From: Castanea sativa
Taxonomy: Eukaryota > Streptophyta > Magnoliopsida > Fagales > Fagaceae
Direction: 5' to 3'
NCBI RefSeq assembly: GCF_040712315.1
Contig: NC_134013.1
Span: forward strand, 12,559,001-12,623,000
Length of the DNA: 64,000 nucleotides
The position numbers and the translations under genes were made by a program. Shown here one piece after another: positions 45,609 through 54,702 of this stretch. The number at the start of each line of letters is the position of its first letter. The first letter of the stretch is position 1. The notes below the pieces were generated by a model that saw only the letters and a list, made by a program, of their open reading frames with translations, made no database searches and had not been told where the DNA came from.

Positions 45609-46473
45609 GTCCACTATCATTTTAATGTTTACAATTTTTTTGTGCAATGAAGTATATTTAAAAATATTCATTTATATTAACTAAATTATTTTATATTCAT
45701 TTAGTTATATTAAATTAATAAAATCGAAATAAATAATTAAACTCATGTAAAATAAATAAATAATTATATTAACTTATATTGATGAGTATATTCACATGAC
45801 ATTAATCTAGTTCTCTATAATAGATAATGTACATGAATAATCTATAAATCCGAAATAATTCATTGTGAATTTTCTTTTTTTGGGGGTTTCTAAAGGGAAA
45901 GTTGGAGAGGAAATACCCTAGAGGCACATTAATACTGACTTACATTTTTACTCATTTAGTTATATCAAATTAATAACATAAAAATAATTTATTAGATTCA
46001 AGTCAAAAAATAAATAAGTATTTTAGGTTATGAGTACCTTCACATGACATGAATCTAGTTCCTTACAACAGATCATGCATATTAATAATCTATTAACACA
46101 CAGTAATAATCCATTGAGAAGTTTCTAAACGTAAAGTTATAGAGATAATACCCCAAGATGAGGACTACCATAATTTCTAAATATTAAAGAAATATAACCT
46201 ATTAAGCTAACATTTTTGGGGAATATTTAATTTAATTTAATGGATTAATGCTTTTAAAGATATGATTTATTACGATTGACCACAATTGATAGAAGTTTTA
46301 AATCAAATTTTGATGTCAAATTTCTTTCACTCTTGTAGTTTCAATGTCTTACCATCAACTACTTGTTTATTATTCTATTTGTAAGAGTATAAATACACAC
46401 TTCAGACTTCATTTAGGCCATGAGAAACTAAAGCATTCATCACTAGAAAAACTCAGCACTCAGAGTTGTAAAA
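45609..46473 (+). promoter_or_regulatory. GDSL promoter/leader repeat, unit 4: promoter of copy C
   Basis: The only unit joined to a start codon. TATAAATA at 46388-46395, 79 bases before the ATG. The leader TTCATTTAGGCCATGAGAAAC..CACTCAGAGTTGTAAAA runs straight into ATGGCTTTTGC. Confidence 0.8.
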
Positions 46474-49400
46474 ATGGCTTTTGCATCTTCATTTATACTT
46501 TTCATACTTCAAGCGTATGCTTGTCTATTTTTCTGCACCATAGGAGCTCAAACAAATAAAACATTTTCAGCGATTTTCTCATTTGGAGATTCAATTCTTG
46601 ATACTGGCATGAATAACAATCTTCTCTCAGGTAGGTGCAATTACCCTCCGTATGGAAGAGACTTCCCGGGAAAAGTTGCAACCGGAAGATTTTGCAATGG
46701 AAAAAACCCCACAGACTTGATAGGTATATCATAAACTCTTTTACTTACCAAGCATCTCTCTCTCATGCATGATGCATATTTTATGTACTATTTATTATAA
46801 AATGTTTCTGTTTCTGCTATTTGAGTTCTAGTGTCCAGAAAATTCTAGGTTTAGTTTACATAAATTTTTTTTTATTTTAGTTGAAATAGATTCTCAAAAA
46901 AAATCTAAAAATTTTAGTTGAAAGTGACTTAAAAAAAATCTAAACTATATTAATTTTTAAACGATAGGGTTGAAAGTAATACGCTCAAAACTTTAAGGTT
47001 TAATTTGAAAATAACACCAAATTGTTGTGGTTATTCACCCATTTCATATTCATTTCAGCGGAGGCCTTGGGAATTAAAGATACTGTGCCAGCTTATCTTA
47101 AACCAAACCTTCAAAGTGATGATCTCCTAACCGGTGTAGGCTTTGCTTCCGGTGGCTCGGGAATTGATCCATTAACATCTAGTACACTGGTATCTATCTT
47201 TATATTTATTTATTTGGACATTAATGTTTTCCCTTTTTTTAATTTGGCTCTATCACAACTTAGTATACAAACTTTCAATTGTTACATTTAACCGCATTAT
47301 GATTTGGACAAAAATCAAATTGTTTGGATTTTTTCAAAAGTATTTCTTTTGATTTCATCTAAATTTAAACTTTAGGGATCAAAATGTAACAATTAAAAAA
47401 ATCGTGGAACTACATTGTTATTTGATGGAATCACAAGGAGGTAATTTTTTCAACCAAAACATGCAAAATAGAATTTGGACAAAATCCTAATAATTTAATT
47501 TTAAAACAAAATTTAGGAGGTGAAATATAAGAATTGAAGGTCTTTAAACTAAATTGTTACCTAGCAGAACCACAAGACAAGGGCTATGATGCCCCTCCTC
47601 TCTCTTTTATTCATAGAAATTAGTAAATTACGACATTTGTTGGTTTTTAATTAATCTAGGGGATAGTATTTCAACTCCTTCAATTGTATCTTCTGCCTCT
47701 CTATGTTTTAGGTGATGGGATCCAATACCAAAAACACGAGACAACAAAAAATCCGATTAGAAGAGCTGAATTAATATTTTTCTTACTCTAATAATTGCAC
47801 ATAATTTACTGTGCTTTCAAAATTCTAGGCTTTCTTGCAATTTAATTGTTTTGTTGGAATCAGGGAGTTGTGGCAATGTCCCAACAATTACAATACTTCA
47901 AGGATTACATAGGGAAGCTAACAGGGATTGCTGGTGAAGAGAAAGCAAAAGTCATCATAGCCAACAGCCTTGTTCTAATGTCAGCAGGCAACAATGACAT
48001 TGGAGTATCATATACTGCTGGTTTGAGGAAATTAGAGTATACTTTTCCTGCATATTGTGTTCAATTGGTTACCTGGTCTACCACTTTTTTGGAGGTGAAT
48101 TTCTTTCATTATGATTTATGAAGGCCCTAATTAACTTTTTAACTAAGTATATGCCATGCACTTCATTAAAAATCTATGTTTTTAAGAGGTAACAAAGAGC
48201 ACCAAGCACCTAATCATTTCCATGCACTTCATTTGTGAAGCAACTGTATGCACTGGGGGCTCGGCGATTTGGTGTTCTTAGTACTGTAGCATTTGGATGC
48301 GAGCCATCAGCAAGATTCACAGGAGGGTCATCTTGTTCAATGGTAGCAAACCTAGGTGCACAAATGTACAATAATCTGCTAAAAGCAGGAATAGCCTCCC
48401 TTAAAAGCAAGCATCCCGACGCCAAGCTGGTCTTTTTCGACATCTTTACCCCTCTCGTTAACATCGCCAGTAATCCTCAGCAATTTGGTAAATGTTATTA
48501 TTATCATTTTTTTTTTTTGTCTTAAAAAATCTGGTAATCTGTTACCTGAAACATTCGTTTTGCTATCATCCAAAGCGTATTTGCCTGTGGAAAACACCAT
48601 GACTACAATCAAATATTCTATAAAGTACTTATAAATTAATTATATATGACTGGCGCAATACATCAACTCTAATAGGAAATGTTAAAGGTACTTAGGTACT
48701 GCAAATTTAGATCAACCTCCACCTATTTTTAGAACTATTGAATAATAAAAAGTGAAATAAAAAAACCCTGCAAAAAAGGCTTATAAACCAATGTGGTAAT
48801 ATATCCAATTGATGTTGTGAGGTCACTTCCCCAATTAATCGGATTTATCCGCTTTGGGGAGCCAGTCCCTCACGGTTTATCGGCTCGTCCCCGAGTGTGG
48901 GCAGGATTTTCACCAGGAGCAAGGGCTAGACCTTGGACTCGCAGGCTTGACACCAAGTCCCACATCGGTTAGAGTTCCCTCCCACATATGGTTTATAAGC
49001 TTCTGGAGCGACCATATGTGTACCACTACTACACATGTGTAGGAATGGTACACATATGGTCGCTCCAGAAGCTTATAAACCATATGTGGGAGGGAACTCT
49101 AACCGATGTGGGACTTGGTGTCAAGCCTGCGAGTCCAAGGTCTAGCCCTTGCTCCTGGTGAAAATCCTGCCCACACTCGGGGACGAGCCGATAAACCGTG
49201 AGGGACTGGCTCCCCAAAGCGGATAAATCCGATTAATTGGGGAAGTGACCTCACATTAAAAGGGCCCTTTTAATGTGAGGATACTTCCCCAATTAATCGG
49301 ATTTATCCGCTTTGGGGAGCCAGTCCCTCACGGTTTATCGGCTCGTCCCCGAGTGTGGGCAGGATTTTCACCAGGAGCAAGGGCTAGACCTTGGACTCGC

Positions 49401-50338
49401 AGGCTTGACACCAAGTCCCACATCGGTTAGAGTTCCCTCCCACATATGGTTTATAAGCTTCTGGAGCGACCATATGTGTACCACTACTACACATGTGTAG
49501 TGGTGGTACACATATGGTCGCTCCAGAAGCTTATAAACCATATGTGGGAGGGAACTCTAACCGATGTGGGACTTGGTGTCAAGCCTGCGAGTCCAAGGTC
49601 TAGCCCTTGCTCCTGGTGAAAATCCTGCCCACACTCGGGGACGAGCCGATAAACCGTGAGGGACTGGCTCCCCAAAGCGGATAAATCCGATTAATTGGGG
49701 AAGTATCCTCACAGATGTCACTTCAATAACATTATAAAATATTATTGTTAAGGATATTACAAATTTTACTATATAAATTTTACTAATTGATAAGCTACTA
49801 TTCTTATAAAGATTATTCAGATATTTATTTATTAGTTATTGAAGTGACAACAATATCACATTCCTTGTTACATTAATTAGTTTGTAAGTATTTTGTAGTA
49901 AAATTTGTAATAAGTTTAAAATTTTCATATAGTAAAACTACTTTTTCATTTTTGTGATTGACTAGACATTAGTTTGTAAAGTTTTGTGTAAAAATATAGT
50001 ATCCCTAGGGTTATACTTTGTTAATTACTTCTACTATTTTGTTCTCAAAAGTTAAAACATCAATTTGTAAAGTTTATGTAATATGATACACTATAATTGA
50101 ACTTTGCAGTATCAATTTGGTCATACATTTCTAATTTGTGACTATTCTTAAAATTTCAGGCTTTCAAAATGCAAATTCTGGGTGCTGCGGCGGCTTTGGT
50201 TTATGCCTTCCATTTAGTCCATTCGCTTGTCCAGATGCTTCTGCCTATGTCTTTTGGGACTTTGTTCACCCTACCGAAAAAACTTATAGAATAATTGTCT
50301 CTGATGTACTCAACAAAACCCTTTCAAGCTTCTCTTGA
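46474..50338 (+). CDS. GDSL esterase/lipase, EXL-like, copy C
   Basis: Predicted secreted serine hydrolase. Exons: 46474-46723, 47059-47189, 47864-48094, 48241-48487, 50160-50338. The joined frame is 1038 bases, 345 residues, uninterrupted. The signal peptide ends GAQT. Ser40 lies in FGDSILDTG, GNND at 169-172, and Asp320/His323 in WDFVHPTE. It is closest to copy B by eye (same exon 4 length, AEALGIKDTVPAYLKP). It has the smallest introns of the array: intron 3 is only 146 bp. Intron 4 holds the 898-bp nested palindrome. The exon 4 donor is GTAAAT, weaker than GTAAGT in the other copies. MITEs lie in its 3' region, and the AATAAA seen in other copies reads AATAAT (51342). Confidence 0.9.
48816..49713. 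mobile_element. Nested palindromic (foldback) element in intron 4 of copy C
   Basis: Two 440-bp units, 48816-49255 and 49274-49713, each almost perfectly self-complementary (arms of about 220 bp around ACACATGTGT). An 18-bp palindrome TTAAAAGGGCCCTTTTAA joins them. The whole is symmetrical about 49264.5. Ends TGTGAGG/CCTCACA, flanked by GATGT at 48811-48815 and 49714-49718. Arms contain AAGTCCCACATCGGTTAGAG. The site is empty in copies A and B. The four 62-codon frames in it are the same arm read four times and are not genes. TG/CA ends with a 5-bp duplication recall LTR integration, but the symmetry recalls foldback elements. Confidence 0.95.
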
Positions 50339-50426
50339 ACCAATTCTTATTTTCTGGTGTTCGTTGCAGCAACTCCTAATAACAAGGGAGAAGTTTTAAG
50401 AAGGGAACGTTAGAGTGGGAAGCTTT

Positions 50427-50960
50427 GGGGCTGTTTGGTAGTGTATTTTAAATACGGAGTAACAGTTTTCAGTGTTTAAACAACATTATACGTATTTTCA
50501 CACACTTTTTCACCCATGCGTATTTTCAAAAAATACAAACAATATTAGAGCATCTCTAATGGAGTAGCTAAAGCCCAAATATTCTCTATAATAGAGAATG
50601 AGACCAAAAAAATGGTCTCCAATAAATTCTCTAAACTCTAAATTTTTTTTGGCTCATGAACAGTAGCTCATCAAATCTGATGGGTTACTGTTCATTCTTC
50701 AAATGTCTTTTATTATTATAATAATCAAGTATTGATTAAAAAAATATTGGAAGATGTGCGGTTGTTAAAAAAAGAATAAATAATGAATGAAGAAATAATA
50801 TTTAAATGAGATAGATAATAGGATAGAAAATTTGTTGGAAAGTGTATTTGAAAAAGTGGATAGTTAAAAGGTAAAAGTCACTGTTCATTCTTCAAACAGT
50901 ACAAAAATTTGAAGAATCCGCTAGAGATGCTCTTACTAAAGAATATTACCAAATGGGCCC
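50427..50960. mobile_element. MITE in 3' region of copy C (outer)
   Basis: Ends GGGGCTGTTTGGTA and TACCAAATGGGCCC, with TTT on both sides (50424-50426 and 50961-50963). Contains the younger MITE 50548-50932. Absent after copies 1, A and B. Confidence 0.65.
50548..50932. mobile_element. Tourist-like MITE nested in another MITE, TTA duplication
   Basis: Ends GAGCATCTCTAATGG and CCGCTAGAGATGCTC, flanked by TTA (50545-50547 and 50933-50935). The interior is AT-rich with GAACAGTA / TACTGTTC inverted segments. Confidence 0.85.
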
Positions 50961-50995
50961 TTTATTTTGTTAGTAGTGTTGATGTTTGAAATATA

Positions 50996-51210
50996 GGGTG
51001 CGTTTGGTAAGCGCGTTTTGCGATTCCTACATCTATGTCTAGCTGATTCTTCTTCTTCTTTTTTTAAGTCCAGTGCCTCTTGCAATGTTCATGGGACATG
51101 AACAGTGTAATCAGGCATATACACAGTACTTTCAAGCATGAACAATAATTTTTCATTGTTTTTTTATTGTTTTTAGTTTTCAACAAAATAAGTAGTATCC
51201 AAACGCACAC
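50996..51210. mobile_element. Short MITE in 3' region of copy C
   Basis: Ends GGGTGCGTTTGG and CCAAACGCACAC, flanked by ATA (50993-50995 and 51211-51213). Length 215 bp. Other copies read through (TTTGAAATAAATTGTTGC). Confidence 0.75.
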
Positions 51211-51837
51211 ATAGTGTTGCTTGTTAGTTGTTATTAGGAGTGGTTGCTTAAATAGAAAGAAGTTATGAACCAATAAGGTACTAACGGGTACATAGTAGTC
51301 TTTGTTGTTTAGTAGGGAAGTTGTTTTATGATTCTGTGATGAATAATTTGAAAATACTTATCCAATTATCTATTGGAGATCAGAGATTATCCCAATTCAA
51401 TCTCATCTTTATTATCTCATTGTTCCTTAATTTCGGTCAAAATAAGAAAGAAACGAGTAAAGCTTAGGTCCAGTATTCAATTATAATGGACCCATTGAGA
51501 TAGAGATACTTGTTTATTTTTGGTCACATGTCATCATCATCTCAACGGGTAACGATACAATGGACCCAAGCCAAGTCTAAAAGAATTTTATGTGAATGAA
51601 GTTTTTTTTTTCCAATACTTCATAATGTTTTTTGAGGTCTAGGACTTCACTAGAGGAGTGTGAAATAAAATTCAAGAGCCCGCTTCCTAATTTTTGAGTC
51701 TACTTAGTGCAATCACATGACTACCAGTCTATCACTTCTAACCTCACAGTTACACACACTCCCACTGTCTTGCTTGTTATTATAACATAAAGTTACGGCT
51801 GACCTCAAGTTAACAAGAACAATTGGGAACATAATTT

Positions 51838-52677
51838 GTTAGGTTTTAAGACTTTAGGAACTAATGTTTTAGAACTTCAATTTGTAATGTTAGCAAACCA
51901 TGATCAAAACGTTTAGTCTTGTTTTAAACTTGCTCAAAGTATGTTTAAGTTGTAAAGTTGAAATTGAGTGTTCTGCAGGATTTACTGTGTAAATATGCCT
52001 GGCTCGATCGATCGAAAATTAGACTCGATCAATCGAAACTCGTGCAAATTATTTTTCTGCAGAATTTTCCAACTCAGCCTAACCCCGTTTTATATGTAGG
52101 GTTTTATGTTTTGCCCTAGATATAAAAGGGAAAACCTTAGCCACATTTTAAGGTTGCTCTTTATGCTCTGTGTGTGTGTGTGTATCTTTTGTGAGATCTA
52201 GAGGTGTTTGCCTTTATATACACTTAGGGTTATCAAGATCTAGATTGATGTCAAGAGCTTAGTGATCAATTCAGTTGCAGATTCAAGAGCTTAAAGATAT
52301 ACAAGCGGGAGTGCTTGTATTTGCTAGGAATCCAAGAAAGAAGTAGTCCAAGAACTTGGAGCTGTCACATGGTCGTGGTAGTAAGTTTTCTACTCGAGGT
52401 AGCAATAGGATGTTAGTGGTCTAAGTCGCTATTGTGTAAACTTCAATTCTTTCATAGTGGATTCAGTTTACCTTGAGGATAGCTAAGTTAGATCCTCCGC
52501 AGGTTTTTTACTGGTTTGGTTTTCCTACGTTATCATATTGTTGTGTTCTTTATTTTCCACACTTTACAATGATATGATTTATATGTGTTAACCTAGATCT
52601 GCATAATTTACTTAAGTTAATCACTTGGCTAAATAACTAGGTTAATTTGATTTTGTTTTAAGGGGTTTAAAAACATA
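51838..52677. repeat. Interspersed LTR-like repeat, copy 3, with 8-bp duplication
   Basis: Flanked by a perfect CATAATTT (51830-51837 and 52678-52685). The empty site is intact at about 37268. Opposite orientation to the copies at 1-1025 and 15455-16369. Contains TCGATCGATCGAAAATTAG, (GT)n, TTACTGGTTTGGTTTTCC and the hairpin TTAACCTAG..CTAGGTTAA. The 8-bp duplication suggests a hAT-type insertion, although the ends (GTTAGGTTTTAAG / TTTAAAAACATA) are only weakly inverted. Confidence 0.7.
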
Positions 52678-53638
52678 CATAATTTATCATAGTTTAATCG
52701 TGCTTGGTGTCAACATTTCAACTAACTCAATCACATTGGGTTTGAAAACTTTTAATCGTTGTTGATTGAGAAGATTTGGGCTATTGGCTAATTTGGTATC
52801 GTTATGTCAACAGGCAGATGATTTTGTTGGTAATCATGTAGATGTCGAAGATTAAAGGTGGTGTATGCCTTTCGAGTTGATGGAGATTTCCTCGAATCTA
52901 ATGGACTTGAGGTGGGTGAGAGATGATGGTGGTTGGAGAGGTGAGCTATTGGGCATAGCCCCATAGGGGTGTCAATCAAATTGGGTGTATTGGGTTGAAG
53001 GAGACATGCCATATCAAGTGTAATACACGTTACTCAATTGATTAGTTGAGTTAAGTACAAATACAAATGTTATTTCTTATTAGTGATTAAAGCCAAACTT
53101 TGTCCTTTAGATAATCAAAATATCAAAACCAAACCCAACCTGGAGGAACAGAGTCACACTAAGGCCCAATTGGGCTTGTATGATTTGTAGGAAAAAAAAA
53201 CTGTAGATATATTAGAGCCTTATTCAAATTGGGCTAAAGAAAAATAAAACTTGGCCTCCTCGATTAGCCTAAACAACTCCACAGAATATTACAAATATTA
53301 TCACAAATCAGCCCAAACAACCACATATTAGTCTAAACAACCACAATTCATAAATCATTAGCCCAAAAAACTTGAACAAAAACTTATCATAAAAATAAAA
53401 TAAAATAAAATAGTGATGCAATAGTATGTTTGGATGAGTGACAAAGTGAAAGCAAATATAAACCATGTGGTTGAATAATTAATAGATGCTTATTTGAATT
53501 TTCATGATTTTTTTTGTTTTGTTTTGTTTTTTGTAATTCAACGCCCTAACTCAAAATTATAGCTCTGCCTCTGCTAACCTCAAAATATTAAACCACTTTT
53601 CTTCTTTCTTTTTATTTTTTATTTTTTATTTTTTTGAG
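52678..53638 (+). other. Continuation of copy C 3' flank
   Basis: Parallels 37268-38215 of copy B (GGTGGTGTATGC, GAGCTATTGGGCATAGCCCCATAGGG, CAAATTGGGTGTATTGGG). No convincing frame; contains old unclassified repeat sequence. Confidence 0.65.
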
Positions 53639-53643
53639 AAAGC

Positions 53644-54309
53644 TAATGATGCAAAGAAGATCAGAAGGTTAGATGCTTCGGACTTGAAAGGACCACTTGC
53701 TCTCTCTGCGGCCTGAAGAAAAAGAAAAGCGAATCAAAGGTGACCGGGGCTGCCGGCTAAAAACCCTCCGATGGCAAAGTTAGTTTTTCTCTCTATACTT
53801 TTGGAGTTCCAACTTTTTTGGAGTCAAATTCACATACCTTTGCCTTGTCTAAATCAGTCTTTATATAGTGCATTCATAGGCGGTTATCGAAATTGGAAAC
53901 CCCCTTGGATTCAAGGAAGCGCAATGGTCAAATGTAACTCCTACAACCGTTTAGGAGTTATTGCTTCTATTTCACAACGGATACTTGACAGTTATGCGTG
54001 GGATAAGGAATTATAACATTATATTCGGAGATTTTCCTAAGTGTGATACTCTCGTCCTGGAACTCCTTAGTTGAGTATACTTTGGCACTTGCGCAGGGGC
54101 TGTCTCGTCTGACAGACAAACTCCTTCAAGACGAGGTTGTCCGCGCTCTGGACGAGCGCCCATTCACTGGTGGTGCTTATCTCGTCCAGAGCTTTTCTTG
54201 CTTGGACGAGGTAGTTGCAGGTAGGTTCCAAAGGGTGTTTACAATTCCAGACGGGTTACGGACGACCTTTATGGACGACTTGGAGATAGGCAAAATCAGT
54301 ACCCTATCA
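53644..54309 (-). repeat. 3' LTR of the gypsy element (left copy)
   Basis: In element orientation it begins TGATAGGGTACTG and ends GCATCATTA; the 5' LTR ends GCATCATCA. Both LTRs contain an 80-codon + strand frame (53771-54016) that is probably chance. GGACGAG / CTCGTCC words are frequent. Confidence 0.95.
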
Positions 54310-54326
54310 GTTGCCCCCTGTTTAAG
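54310..54326 (-). promoter_or_regulatory. Polypurine tract
   Basis: On the - strand, AACAGGGGGCAAC directly precedes the 3' LTR, the usual place for the plus-strand primer in reverse transcription. Confidence 0.7.
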
Positions 54327-54374
54327 GGTCGTCCAAAGTTCTTCAGTTTTTGGACACGCTTCAACATATCATCC

Positions 54375-54543
54375 CACGTGCCTCAAGGTAGAGGGTGGGG
54401 CTCCAACGGCCCCCAAATTGTGCCACGTGTCATCACTTATTTGGTTAACCGTCATGTCGATTTGAGTTTTTGAGGAAGTTGCCACGTGGTTCTCCCTGAT
54501 TGAATATTTCGTTTAGGGTTTCACTTTTCAACGCCTATAAATA
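54375..54543 (+). promoter_or_regulatory. Antisense promoter with three G-boxes and TATA box
   Basis: CACGTG at 54375-54380, 54424-54429 and 54483-54488, then CCTATAAATAG with TATAAATA at 54536-54543, 160 bases before the ATG at 54703. G-boxes bind bZIP and bHLH factors in plants. The arrangement is that of an ordinary plant promoter, facing opposite to the retrotransposon's own transcript. Confidence 0.7.
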
Positions 54544-54702
54544 GTGGATTTCCTCCCATACCCTCTCCATTTTTCAAATTTCCTTGTTTGACATCTCTCG
54601 TCCGTCGCCTCGTCTAGGAGTATTCTAGCGTCCCTAGTTTCCTTCGTCTAGAGCCAGGTATTTTCTCTACGCTCGTTTTTAGGCTTCCCTTACATTTCCA
54701 CA

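Larger units (their letters stand above)
50339..51837 (+). other. 3' flank of copy C with nested MITEs
   Basis: Ordinary GDSL 3' flank interrupted at 50427-50960 and 50996-51210 by MITEs, then continuing parallel to 36600-37260. AATAAT at 51342 replaces the AATAAA of other copies. No further gene. Confidence 0.7.

Noticed and set aside
48854..49675. Four 62-codon frames with the same protein in the palindrome
   Set aside because: They are the same arm read in alternating orientations. Repetition explains the identity; there is no promoter or codon signal.
48816..49713. Palindrome as a sequencing or assembly artefact
   Set aside because: A clean GATGT duplication, unit-specific base differences and the intact empty site in copies A and B fit a real insertion. 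Long reads should still confirm it.
52788..53012. 74-codon - strand frame in the copy C 3' flank
   Set aside because: The matching region after copy B (37390-37620) does not keep the frame, and no domain is visible.
53771..54016. 80-codon + strand frame in both gypsy LTRs (also 62619-62888)
   Set aside because: Present in both LTRs only because LTRs are copies; lengths differ by a stop change, and no known LTR-encoded protein matches.
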